DNA of 54,402 nucleotides from positions 1 through 54,402 of the forward strand of contig DXGZ01000049.1 of the NCBI GenBank assembly GCA_019113645.1. The letters run 5' to 3'. Within the stretch, counting starts at the first letter, position 1; the number at the start of each line of letters is the position of its first letter. A program made the position numbers and the translations under genes. The notes under the pieces were generated by a model. That model searched no databases. It was given only the letters and a program-made list of their open reading frames with translations, and was not told the DNA's origin. Positions 16,920 to 24,230 of this stretch are shown in pieces. The stretch is from Candidatus Mediterraneibacter vanvlietii. GTDB taxonomy: Bacteria; Bacillota; Clostridia; Lachnospirales; Lachnospiraceae.

Positions 16920-17561
16920 ATGAATAAGATATTAAAACAGATTGAAGAAACAGGTATTGTTCCAGTCGTTGTCTTAAATGATGCAAAAGATGCAGAGCCC
17001 CTTGCACAGGCTTTATGTGATGGGGGCCTGCCCTGTGCGGAAGTGACATTTCGTACGGATGCGGCGGAAGAATCTATTGGGATCATGACAGAAAAATTCC
17101 CGGATATGCTGATCGGCGCAGGTACAGTCCTGACTACAGAACAGGTCGACCGGGCGGTTGCCGCAGGAGCGGAATTTATTGTCAGTCCGGGACTCAATCC
17201 GAAGGTGGTAAAATACTGCGTTGACAAAGGAATACTGATCATCCCGGGCTGTGCGAATCCCAGCGATGTGGAACAGGCTATAGAGTATGGTCTTGAGGCT
17301 GTTAAATTTTTCCCGGCTGAGCAGGCAGGAGGGCTTGCGTACATTAAGGCCATCGCCGCTCCTTATGTCAGCATGAAGTTTATGCCTACAGGAGGGATCA
17401 ATCCGGATAATGTAAAAGCATATCTTGCTTATGACAGGATTCTGGCGTGCGGAGGAAGTTGGATGGTCAAAAGCGGTTTTATAAATGCGGGTGAGTTTGA
17501 CAAAATTAAAGCAATGGTAGAAGAGGCAGTAGAAATTGTAAAAGAAAGCAGGAGGAAGTAA
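16920..17561 (+). CDS. eda: 2-dehydro-3-deoxyphosphogluconate (KDPG) aldolase
   Basis: A 213-residue class I aldolase splitting KDPG into pyruvate and glyceraldehyde-3-phosphate (and probably 4-hydroxy-2-oxoglutarate). The Schiff-base Lys lies in GLEAVKFFPAEQAGG, the Glu in CAEVTFRT, and GAGTVLTTEQ plus MPTGGINPDN are family hallmarks. Length is normal. It stands 32 bases after the rhamnosidase and 1 base before the kinase, so the last two catabolic steps are made together. The minus-strand uxu genes supply its precursor pathway. Confidence 0.95.
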   Translation: MNKILKQIEETGIVPVVVLNDAKDAEPLAQALCDGGLPCAEVTFRTDAAEESIGIMTEKFPDMLIGAGTVLTTEQVDRAVAAGAEFIVSPGLNPKVVKYCVDKGILIIPGCANPSDVEQAIEYGLEAVKFFPAEQAGGLAYIKAIAAPYVSMKFMPTGGINPDNVKAYLAYDRILACGGSWMVKSGFINAGEFDKIKAMVEEAVEIVKESRRK

Positions 17562-17562
17562 A

Positions 17563-18588
17563 ATGGGGAAAAAAGTAGTTACATTTGGTGAAATCATGCT
17601 GAGACTTGCACCAGAAGGATATTATCGCTTTGTACAGGCAGATTCTTTTGGCGCTACATACGGAGGAGGAGAGGCTAATGTTGCTGTTTCCCTTGCAAAT
17701 TATGGATTTGACGCAAGTTTTGTTACTAAGCTCCCTGAACATGAAATCGGACAAGCGGCTGTAAATTCTCTTAGAAAATACGGTGTTGATACTTCTTTTA
17801 TTGTAAGAGGCGGGGACAGATTAGGTATCTATTTCCTTGAAAAAGGCGCCTCTCAGCGCCCCTCAAAAGTCATTTATGATCGTGCCGGATCTTCTATTGC
17901 TATGGCCGGGAGAGACGATTTCAACTGGTATGAGATTTTTGCCGATGCTGAGTGGTTTCACTTTACCGGGATTACGCCGGCACTAAATGATGAAGTTGCT
18001 GCCATATGTCTTGACGCATGTAAAGCGGCTAAAAAAGCCGGACTTATCATTTCCTGTGATTTAAATTATAGAAACAAACTGTGGTCCAAAGAAAAGGCTG
18101 GACGAGTAATGGGTGAGCTCTGCAAGTATGTGGATGTTTGCATTGCAAACGAAGAGGATGCTGCTGATGTATTTGGAATCAAAGCAGCAGACACTGATGT
18201 AGCAAAAGGCGAGGTAAACCGTGAGGGATATAAGGAGGTGGCAAGAAAGCTTGCGGAAAGATTTGGATTCTCTAAAGTTGCCATTACACTGAGGGAGTCA
18301 GTTTCTGCAAATGATAATAAATGGTCTGCAATGTTATATGACGGAGAAGATTACTACTTTAGCAAAAAATATTTAATGCATATTGTTGATCGCGTGGGTG
18401 GCGGCGACAGCTTTGGGGGCGGATTGATTTGTGCATGTCTAAATGGATATGACCCACAGTCAACTATAGAATTCGCAGTTGCGGCTTCCTGCCTTAAACA
18501 TTCTATTGAAGGCGACTTCAACATGGTAACAATAGATGAAGTACTCCGACTGGCTGGCGGAGATACATCAGGACGTGTACAAAGATAA
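17563..18588 (+). CDS. kdgK: 2-dehydro-3-deoxygluconate (KDG) kinase
   Basis: A 341-residue PfkB-family kinase that phosphorylates KDG to KDPG with ATP. The start (VVTFGEIMLRLAPEGYYRF), the GGGEANVA sugar-binding loop and the C-terminal DRVGGGDSFGGG with the catalytic Asp are all present, as is CDLNYRNKLW. AGGAGG lies at the end of eda, one base between stop and start. The gene seems richer in A/T than its neighbours (many TTT, ATT and AAA codons), a visual impression only. It ends the rightward operon. Confidence 0.95.
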   Translation: MGKKVVTFGEIMLRLAPEGYYRFVQADSFGATYGGGEANVAVSLANYGFDASFVTKLPEHEIGQAAVNSLRKYGVDTSFIVRGGDRLGIYFLEKGASQRPSKVIYDRAGSSIAMAGRDDFNWYEIFADAEWFHFTGITPALNDEVAAICLDACKAAKKAGLIISCDLNYRNKLWSKEKAGRVMGELCKYVDVCIANEEDAADVFGIKAADTDVAKGEVNREGYKEVARKLAERFGFSKVAITLRESVSANDNKWSAMLYDGEDYYFSKKYLMHIVDRVGGGDSFGGGLICACLNGYDPQSTIEFAVAASCLKHSIEGDFNMVTIDEVLRLAGGDTSGRVQR

Positions 18589-18940
18589 AAATGCCATTGT
18601 AGAAATTATTTCTGTATGTAGTATATTTGCAACTTTTATTAGAGAAGACGGGAGCTAAAAATATGATTTTAGCTTTAGAATTTAGTAAAAAGTAGTAAGA
18701 GAGACTACTCTGCTGGGAAGGAGTACAGAGTTTGAAAATAAGAAGAAAATAAGAATAAGAAACCGGCATAAGATTAATATCCAACGCTGTTTTATATCTG
18801 TCTTAGTATGGTGCTCTGTATTGTAAAATTCCCAGCAGTTGTATCAGTGGTCTGGAGGATTTTTGCGCGGTTTAGAGGCACTGTTAGTATAGACTCTGCC
18901 GACTGTAAAAATGCGTTTTCGGTGTTATTCGGGTCAGTGC
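18589..18940. other. Intergenic stretch after kdgK
   Basis: There is no gene here. A small stem AGCTAAAA (18653-18660) with TTTTAGCT (18667-18674) is the only terminator-like structure and has a poor T-run. The stretch runs up to the tRNA-Asn-like copy. Confidence 0.4.
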
Positions 18941-18993
18941 TAGAGCATTTGGCTGTTAATCGAAGTGTCGTTGGTTCAAGTCCAACAGGGGGA
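18941..18993 (+). repeat. Imperfect duplicate of the 3' part of tRNA-Asn (possible att site)
   Basis: These 53 bases match tRNA-Asn 437-489 with two differences, and the last 33 bases (18961-18993) match exactly. Similarity fades upstream (GTCAGTGCTAGAGC against CTCAGTCGGTAGAGC). The 5' acceptor strand is not present, so it is not a working tRNA. A 3'-end tRNA copy on the far side of a locus is what tRNA-targeting integration leaves. No integrase is seen between the copies. Confidence 0.75.
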
Positions 18994-19003
18994 ACTCACA
19001 AAG

Positions 19004-19032
19004 CCCGTAAATTCAACGTTTACGGGTTTTAT
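19004..19032 (+). terminator. Terminator after the tRNA-Asn remnant
   Basis: CCCGTAAA (19004-19011) pairs with TTTACGGG (19019-19026) around TTCAACG, followed by TTTTATTTATTT. This is probably the original terminator of the tRNA copy. Confidence 0.7.
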
Positions 19033-19121
19033 TTATTTCCGCGGGCAACGAGCCAAGCGGACATGCTCGCATGTCCATTTTGCGGCTGCCGCGAGAGTCA
19101 AAGACCATCGGGGGCTCTGAC

Positions 19122-19147
19122 TTTGCAACATGCCCCTCGGGGGCAAA
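19122..19147 (+). repeat. Element-associated hairpin repeat, copy 1
   Basis: The sequence TTTGCAACATGCCCCTCG followed by GGGGCAAA recurs with one change at 20841-20862. The core CCCCTCGGGG is a hairpin. Similar GC-rich hairpins are, from memory, common in Tn1549-like conjugative elements of Clostridia; that link is an inference. Confidence 0.45.
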
Positions 19148-19170
19148 TAAGCTGTTGTGGTCAGTTTTCT

Positions 19171-19204
19171 ATTCTAACCATAAAATGAAAAGAATGGTTA
19201 GAAT
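19171..19204. promoter_or_regulatory. Operator-type inverted repeat, upstream copy
   Basis: ATTCTAACCAT (19171-19181) and ATGGTTAGAAT (19194-19204) are a perfect inverted repeat of the TTCTAACCA motif that occurs four more times near 19285-19339. Confidence 0.6.
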
Positions 19205-19206
19205 AT

Positions 19207-19234
19207 GTCACGTATAATCTATAAAATACGTGAC
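19207..19234. promoter_or_regulatory. Inverted repeat GTCACGTAT / ATACGTGAC
   Basis: GTCACGTAT (19207-19215) and ATACGTGAC (19226-19234) form a perfect 9-bp inverted repeat 11 bases apart, with an internal TATAAT (19213-19218). It sits between the two TTCTAACCA repeat groups and may be a second operator. Confidence 0.4.
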
Positions 19235-19284
19235 AAAATCATGGTATATGGATTGGGGGCACAAGTTTTATCCTTTATTCCGCT

Positions 19285-19339
19285 ATTCTAACCACTTTTC
19301 TAACCAATGATTGACAAGAATGGTTAGAAAAGTTAGAAT
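19285..19339 (+). promoter_or_regulatory. Operator array over the promoter of the AlbA_2 gene
   Basis: The left arm (19285-19306) contains ATTCTAACCAC then TTCTAACCA; the right arm (19321-19339) contains TGGTTAGAA then GTTAGAAT, so four motif copies lie in mirror order. A perfect -35 TTGACA (19311-19316), 17-base spacer and -10 TAGAAT (19334-19339) overlap the right arm. A protein bound here would block the promoter, so negative autoregulation is likely. Confidence 0.7.
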
Positions 19340-19368
19340 GTGGGTAGAATAATTTGGAGGGAAATAAG

Positions 19369-20682
19369 ATGGTTTTTAAGGAAAGCGAAACAGTGGAATT
19401 AAAATCTGTTGTGGTGGATGATATAAAAAAAGAAATTATAGCATTTGCAAATTGCGAAGGTGGAAAATTATATATTGGTGTTCAGGACGATGGAACGGTT
19501 ATCGGACTGGATGATCCGGACGGAGCTGCCCTGCAGGTCAGCAATATGATTCGGGATGCGATAAAGCCGGATCTGACAATGTTCTTACATTATGAGACGT
19601 TAAATGAGGACGGAAAGCAGATTGTTGCAGTCGATATCCAACAGGGAACGGAACGCCCTTATTATATTGCAAAAAAGGGGCTGCGTCCGGAAGGGGTTTA
19701 TGTCCGGCAGGGGTATTCCTCAGTACCGGCGACTAATACGGCAATCCGCCGGATGATCAAGGAAACGGATGGAGATCATTTCGAGGATATGAGATCTTTA
19801 AATCAGGAACTGACTTTTGAAGCGGCAAAAAAGCAATTTGCCAAAAAGGATCTTCCTCTGGGCGAAGCACAGATGAAAACGCTGGGGATTATGACGCACG
19901 ATGGAGTTTATACAAACCTGGGGCTGCTGCTGTCAGATCAGTGTGTGCATACGATCAAGGTGGCCGCTTTTGAAGGAACTACCCAGAGCCAGTTTAAAGA
20001 CCGTAAAGAATTTTCCGGCTCCCTGTTTCAGCAGATGGACGAAGTGTATGATTACATTGATTTTCGCAATCAGATCCATTCTTCATTCCAGAAGCTGTAC
20101 CGGATCGATCAGAGAGACTACCCGGAGACAGCAGTCAGGGAGGCACTTTTGAATCTGCTTATCCATCGTGAATATTCCTACCGGGCCAGCAGCTTTGTCA
20201 GTCTTTATGCAGACCGGATCGAGTTTACTTCCATTGGAGGGCTTTTAAGCGGAGTTACCCTGAATGATGTGATGATGGGGATATCTGTGTGCCGAAATGT
20301 AAAACTGGCCAATATATTTTATCGTCTGGAATTGATCGAAGCATACGGAACCGGGATGCGGAAAATAAGGGAGGCTTATTCGGAAACAGGGAAAAAGCCT
20401 GAGATTGAAACTTCTGAAAATGCTTTTAAGATCATTCTTCCGAATCTGAATGTCCAGACCGAGACGAAGAAGACGGACGTTAACAAGCCGGCAGATGACG
20501 ATCAGGAGGAAGCAGTAATTTCTCTGGCAAAAAAGCAGGGTACATTTACAAGAAAAGATGTACAAAAAGAGTTGGGGATCAGTCAGACAACATGCGGACG
20601 GTTATTGAAGAAGATGGTTGAAAATGGACAGATTATACAGGAGGGAAAAAGCCGGAACACACATTACCGGCTTCCTGAGTAA
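19369..20682 (+). CDS. AlbA_2 (Schlafen-type) ATP-binding regulator with C-terminal winged helix
   Basis: A 437-residue protein. Residues 1-120 are the AlbA_2 domain (ESETVELKS and EIIAFANCEGGKLYIGVQDD), residues of about 230-340 are the HATPase_c_4 region (AVREALLNLLIHREYS; AYGTGMRKI), and the last 60 are a winged helix (FTRKDVQKELGISQTTCGRL). Such proteins are putative DNA-binding regulators often linked to mobile elements or defence. Start 19369 has GGAGGG 8 bases upstream. The wHTH and the operator array over its own promoter suggest it is a repressor of itself. Its other targets are unknown. Confidence 0.85.
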   Translation: MVFKESETVELKSVVVDDIKKEIIAFANCEGGKLYIGVQDDGTVIGLDDPDGAALQVSNMIRDAIKPDLTMFLHYETLNEDGKQIVAVDIQQGTERPYYIAKKGLRPEGVYVRQGYSSVPATNTAIRRMIKETDGDHFEDMRSLNQELTFEAAKKQFAKKDLPLGEAQMKTLGIMTHDGVYTNLGLLLSDQCVHTIKVAAFEGTTQSQFKDRKEFSGSLFQQMDEVYDYIDFRNQIHSSFQKLYRIDQRDYPETAVREALLNLLIHREYSYRASSFVSLYADRIEFTSIGGLLSGVTLNDVMMGISVCRNVKLANIFYRLELIEAYGTGMRKIREAYSETGKKPEIETSENAFKIILPNLNVQTETKKTDVNKPADDDQEEAVISLAKKQGTFTRKDVQKELGISQTTCGRLLKKMVENGQIIQEGKSRNTHYRLPE

Positions 20683-20953
20683 CAATAGTAATCGGGGAAA
20701 CGAGGTCTTAACTGCCTCATTTTTTCTATGCATTTTGACAGGGAGGAAGGGAAGTTCCTGCAGTGTGCGCAAGCTCCGGCAAACCGGCGACACCGGCGGG
20801 GCTATGATGCGGTTAAGCCGGCCGCAGCCTGTGGTTTGTTTTTGCAACACGCCCCTCGGGGGAAAAATAGAACGTCTGCTGAAAAAAGCAGGCATTAGAT
20901 TGTTAACCGAAAAATGAACCGGAATTGCGTTGCTGGATGAGTTCCGGTATTTT
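20683..20953. other. Gap with element-type repeat
   Basis: No gene here. A weak GAGG/CCTC stem followed by TTTTTT (20702-20725) may end the AlbA_2 transcript. The repeat TTTGCAACACGCCCCTCGGG starts at 20841 and is the second copy of the motif at 19122. Confidence 0.45.
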
Positions 20954-20992
20954 GCCCGATGGTAAATTTTAAGTTTTACTGTCGGGCTTTTT
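20954..20992 (+). terminator. Intrinsic terminator
   Basis: GCCCGA..GTAAA (20954-20966) pairs with TTTAC..TCGGGC (20975-20987) with an internal 2-base loop, then five T residues. It lies just ahead of the next small gene. Confidence 0.75.
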
Positions 20993-21022
20993 AACTTTAC
21001 CTTGAAGAGAAGGGGGGAACGT

Positions 21023-21310
21023 ATGACTGTATTTCGGGTAGAGAAGACAAAGGATTTTACGGTTATGAGCAATCATCATTTGCGTAATAAGACATTGTCG
21101 CTGAAAGCAAAAAGGCTTTTATCACTGATGCTGTCATTACCGGAAGATTGGGATTATACTACAAAAGGACTGGCGCAGATCTGCAAAGAAAGTGTTGATT
21201 CTATAAGCACTGCATTGAAAGAACTGGAGAAACATGGCTATCTGACACGCCATCGCATTCGGTATAAAAATGGACAGTTGGGAGACGTTGAATATACAAT
21301 TAAATACTAA
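21023..21310 (+). pseudogene. N-terminal part of a conjugative-element HTH (replication-type) protein
   Basis: A 95-residue frame: an N-terminal winged helix (LSLKAKRLLSLMLSLPEDWD, then GLAQICKESVDSISTALKEL) like that of HTH/DUF6017-type proteins of Clostridial conjugative elements. In those proteins the domain is followed by a long linker and a C-terminal domain; here it stops after VEYTIKY in A/T-rich sequence, so it looks truncated by a frameshift or deletion. AAGGGGGGAACGT precedes the ATG at 21023. The DNA-binding part alone may still be made. Confidence 0.6.
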
Positions 21311-21539
21311 TATATAAAATACTAAAAAACAAAATACTAATCTATCTATCAATCTATCTGCTTTGGGTACAGATTATAAGGTCGGAGGTATTAAATCCAA
21401 TCTGACAGAAGGCAGCCGTATTCTTTACAGACACGATGGGAGGGATTTCAAAGATGATGGAAAAAGAACAGACAGCATTACAGATGATTGCAGAAGCAGC
21501 CGGTGTCCGGTTTACGAACCGGAGAGGATATTAGCCCTG

Positions 21540-21734
21540 ATGGAAAAACTGGGGATAAAAGAGAAGGGCTTTGCGCTGTTAATGAACGTTGCTCCCTTCA
21601 CTGTACGGTTATGGACCAGTGGAGATTCACAGCCATCTGGTACTGCAATGCGCCTTATGCAGATCTTTGAGACTGCACCGGAGATTGTCAGTAAGATCGC
21701 CGGAGAATCAGAAAGATGTATTTTGCAGTGGTGA
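21540..21734 (+). CDS. Small XRE-like helix-turn-helix protein
   Basis: The segment MEKLGIKEKGFALLMNVAPF then TVRLWTSGDSQPSGTAMRLM fits an XRE-type helix-turn-helix in which a helix ending in RLWTSG contacts DNA, as in small antitoxin-like or element regulators. The longer frame back to 21363 begins with TTG and a non-homologous-looking region, and an overlapping short frame starting near 21452 (MMEKEQTALQMIAEAAG) has a better ribosome site, so a frameshift between the two is possible. The start chosen is the first ATG of the HTH part. Its target is unknown. Confidence 0.55.
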   Translation: MEKLGIKEKGFALLMNVAPFTVRLWTSGDSQPSGTAMRLMQIFETAPEIVSKIAGESERCILQW

Positions 21735-21787
21735 TACGGTACAATAGAACAGGAGCAGTACCTCTGATAAGGGATATGCTCCTGTGC

Positions 21788-22054
21788 TTAGAACTGTTTT
21801 AAAATATCATGGTGACCTACATCCAAAAGAATAATCATTTTGTCACCCTCATAGTACCAGATAATCCGAATGTCCATGTTAACACTGCATTCAAAAAGAT
21901 CGGAGGTTCCCTGAATGCGTTTGGTACGCAGTGATGGATGGGAAGGATTTTCAGTCAGAAGGATCAGCTTCTTTTTCAACTGTTTCTTTTCCTGTTCGGT
22001 CAGCTTTTTGAAGTTTTTCTGGAAACGTGCAGTAAAAGTAAATTCAAAGGCCAT
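21788..22054 (-). CDS. RelE/YafQ-family toxin
   Basis: An 88-residue basic protein with RelE/ParE hallmarks: FTARFQKNFKKL at the start, LRTKRIQG and IRIIWYYEGD in the middle, and LLDVGHHD at the end. These toxins cut mRNA on the ribosome or act on gyrase in relatives; the type here is not decided. The ATG at 22054 follows the antitoxin directly (TGATG, one shared base), so translation is coupled and the antitoxin is made first. An in-frame TTG one codon upstream is less likely. Confidence 0.88.
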   Translation of the reverse strand: MAFEFTFTARFQKNFKKLTEQEKKQLKKKLILLTENPSHPSLRTKRIQGTSDLFECSVNMDIRIIWYYEGDKMIILLDVGHHDILKQF

Positions 22055-22314
22055 CAATCCGCCTCCAGTTTATCAAAGAGGGCATCGACACTGTCAAAGA
22101 CCGGTTGCTCGCCAGATGCAATTTTTGCTTTTACGTCACTGATCTCCTCCTTGAGTTCTTCCAGATATTTTTTTGGATACACCGCTACAGGCATGATACA
22201 TATTGAACCGTCCTGCTCAAAAATGTCCAGTTTATCACCTTCAGACAGTCCGAGTTTGGCAACAATTTCTTTGGGGATTGTAACCTGTGATTTCTGACGT
22301 AATTCAGCTATCAT
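22054..22314 (-). CDS. AbrB/MazE-type antitoxin
   Basis: An 86-residue protein starting with a swapped-hairpin AbrB fold (LRQKSQVTIPKEIVAKLGLS and GDKLDIFEQDG). The C-terminal acidic half would hold the toxin. Such antitoxins bind their own promoter; a 9-bp inverted repeat lies just downstream of the -10 (see regulatory entry). Pairing an AbrB-type antitoxin with a RelE-type toxin is a known but less common mix. AAGGAGATGATATT precedes the ATG. Confidence 0.9.
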   Translation of the reverse strand: MIAELRQKSQVTIPKEIVAKLGLSEGDKLDIFEQDGSICIMPVAVYPKKYLEELKEEISDVKAKIASGEQPVFDSVDALFDKLEAD

Positions 22315-22342
22315 AATATCATCTCCTTCTCATGAATTTAAA

Positions 22343-22399
22343 AGTAAGAAAATCGCACTTTCTTACTAATAGTATATCCATTTTATTAAGATCATGCAA
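22343..22399 (-). promoter_or_regulatory. Promoter and operator of the toxin-antitoxin operon
   Basis: On the minus strand TTGCAT (22394-22399) and TATACT (22371-22376) are separated by 17 bases. Just downstream, AGTAAGAAA (22343-22351) and TTTCTTACT (22359-22367) form a 9-bp perfect inverted repeat, well placed for autorepression. Confidence 0.7.
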
Positions 22400-22429
22400 G
22401 GGTAAAAGGTATATTTTTACAGTTTGGCT

Positions 22430-22576
22430 TGAATTATCCACAAAACTGGAGAATTCGATCATTAGCTCTTAAAAAGTGGATAAGTTCAGAAGAAAAACAA
22501 AAATTGGGAATAACTTATTTTTTGTGAGAAATTCATTGGCGTATGGCAGGCAAATATATTTTACCGTTTAAAACTG
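22430..22576. repeat. Solo copy of an insertion-sequence end
   Basis: These 147 bases match 43000-43146 at 143 positions (my count). At the second site they lie between the transposase gene and the right end of the element, so this copy is a leftover right end. It ends in AAAACTG (22570-22576), the same terminal bases. Confidence 0.85.
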
Positions 22577-22747
22577 TAGAGTTATTGACTCAGTTGCAAA
22601 TGATGATGGATGTATTGAAAAAACGTGTAACTTGAGATTAACTCGTGAAAATTTGTGGAATACCACGAGATACCATTATTCTTGTGGAAAGTCTTTCTAT
22701 AATTACTATTTTGAAATTGATATTGTTGTAGAAAATTCGCATTTTAC
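22577..22747. other. Gap without a recognised gene
   Basis: A/T-rich sequence with no convincing reading frame on either strand. Debris after the insertion-sequence end. Confidence 0.4.
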
Positions 22748-22783
22748 ATATCCGACTGCTTCAATTACGAATCAGTCGGATAT
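22748..22783 (+). terminator. Hairpin ahead of the TetR remnant stop
   Basis: ATATCCGACTG (22748-22758) and CAGTCGGATAT (22773-22783) are a perfect 11-bp stem, with ATTTTTAC following on the plus strand. It lies 3 bases from the stop of the leftward TetR gene, so it may serve that gene too, though its minus-strand side has no T-run. Confidence 0.55.
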
Positions 22784-22785
22784 TT

Positions 22786-23226
22786 TTACACTCCCTGCCC
22801 ATCTGTCAGCCCGGATATCCCTTTTAACAACATTATATCATTCATACGCAGCAGATCTTTGGGCGTGATCTCATCCGCATGCCCATACCAGTAGCTTATT
22901 GTATTGAGCATGGAGTAGAAGATGGAGGAAAAGACGAAATCTTTATGCGGAAAGTCCTCGGGCAGGATTCCGGCAGCATTCAGTACCGGGACAAGCTCGC
23001 TTTTGAACTTTTTTCCGAAATCCGGGTCGCTGCGAAGAAGAAGATTGATTTTTTTATTATCTTTCATAAAGCTCTCAACACATAGTTCGGAGAAGGTGTC
23101 GATGGTTTCCGGCTCTTTGCTTTTCAGAACCGCGGAGAGTTTCCCTTTCAGATCTTCGAAAAGATCCCAGAAAGAATCTATGAGTTTCTCCCGGGTGATT
23201 TTTACGGATTCAGTTCTGGATGACAT
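22786..23226 (-). pseudogene. TetR-family regulator lacking its DNA-binding helices
   Basis: A 146-residue frame. The start, MSSRTESVKITREKLIDSFW, is the first helix of a TetR domain, but the next residues (DLFEDLKGKLSAVLKSK) are already in the ligand-binding half. The usual 40-50 residues holding the helix-turn-helix (.TV.DIA..AG...TFY.YF) are not there, so an in-frame deletion is likely and DNA binding should be lost. The C-terminal part (ISYWYGHADEITPKDLLRM) is complete. GGAGGG precedes ATG 23226. Such genes normally stand beside the efflux genes they repress, which are absent here. Confidence 0.7.
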
Positions 23227-23322
23227 TGATTTTCCCTCCGCGGACAGATAACGGCTGCCAGCATATTGGAAGCTGACTGACGTTTTTCTGTATTTATTTT
23301 TATTCAAAAATTCAGAAAATAT

Positions 23323-23371
23323 TGTTGGTTGTAACTGTTATTGAAACATGGCATAACAACAACGTACAACA
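23323..23371. promoter_or_regulatory. Candidate operator with TGTTG / CAACA arms
   Basis: TGTTGGTTGTAACTGTTA (23323-23340) is partly mirrored by TAACAACAACGTACAACA (23354-23371), and further CAAC/GTTG runs follow. It lies between the TetR remnant and the response regulator, where a TetR operator is expected. The symmetry is imperfect. Confidence 0.35.
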
Positions 23372-23562
23372 GGTTGTTGAAAAATCAAGGCAACAGTAGG
23401 GGTTCCGAATGATGCGGGCTGAGCTGTTAAATAATAGAAAGTCACAAAGACAGGAACAGGGGAAAATTAATACGGAAATATGCTGCAAAGTGTGGTATGA
23501 TTCAGTCAGAATCCTTTTCCTGCAAAGGAAAGTGATGAACAGAAAGATCAGGAGTAGGAAAT

Positions 23563-24225
23563 ATGACGATCGGAATTATCGAGGATGACAGACTGCTGAA
23601 TCAGGCACTTGCGATTACGATGCAAAACGGCGGGTATGATACCATCTGCGCATATACTATGAAAGAGGCTCTTACCCTTCTTACCGGAGGGGAAGACCTC
23701 TTTCTTATTGATATCGGACTTCCGGACGGGGACGGCATCAGTCTGTACCGGGAGCTGAGAAAAAGAGGGAAGGTCCCGGCGGTTTTCCTGACAGCTCGGG
23801 ATGAGGAGCAGGACATGCTGGACGCATATGAAGAGGGCGCTCAGGATTACGTGGTTAAGCCCTTTTCCATGAAGGTTCTGCTGAAGCGGATCGAGGTCGT
23901 GCTGAGGAGGAAAGACGGAAACCGGGTAATGACATGCGGGGATATCACACTGTATCCCGACCGGAAACAGGTATTCATAAACGGCAGCGAAATCATGCTG
24001 ACAGCAAAGGAGTATCAGCTTTTGGAGTATTTCATGATGAATCAGAATCAAGTGCTGACAAAAGAGACGATTCTGGAGAATGTATGGGGGCTGGATGGAG
24101 AATTTGTGGTGGATAATACGCTAAGCGTAACAATCGGACGCCTGCGGAAAAAGATCGGGAAAGAAGCAGGGCAGCCGGAATATATCAGAAATGTATTCGG
24201 AATGGGATATCGGATAGGAGAGTAG
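23563..24225 (+). CDS. OmpR-family response regulator of a Bce-like module
   Basis: A 220-residue regulator. The receiver domain has the acidic pocket (GIIEDDRL), the phosphorylated Asp in LFLIDIGLPDGDG, the Thr in VFLTARDEE and the Lys in DYVVKPFS. Residues 125-220 form a winged helix (LTAKEYQLLEYFMMNQNQ; VDNTLSVTIGRLRKKIG). It is followed 5 bases after its stop by the histidine kinase, then the ABC ATPase and permease, the usual order of modules that sense and expel antimicrobial peptides. The system name is by resemblance. Confidence 0.92.
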   Translation: MTIGIIEDDRLLNQALAITMQNGGYDTICAYTMKEALTLLTGGEDLFLIDIGLPDGDGISLYRELRKRGKVPAVFLTARDEEQDMLDAYEEGAQDYVVKPFSMKVLLKRIEVVLRRKDGNRVMTCGDITLYPDRKQVFINGSEIMLTAKEYQLLEYFMMNQNQVLTKETILENVWGLDGEFVVDNTLSVTIGRLRKKIGKEAGQPEYIRNVFGMGYRIGE

Positions 24226-24230
24226 AGAAT

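Noticed and set aside
18941-18993. A second functional tRNA-Asn
   Set aside because: The 5' acceptor strand and D-arm cannot be formed with the bases upstream.
18808-19188. Reading frame of 126 codons across the tRNA copy
   Set aside because: It runs through the tRNA-Asn copy and a terminator and has no ribosome site or protein-like pattern.
21301-21362. Microsatellite-like CTATCTATCAATCTATCTG and repeated AATACTAA
   Set aside because: A/T-rich run at the end of the truncated HTH gene, probably remains of its linker; too short to call a repeat element.
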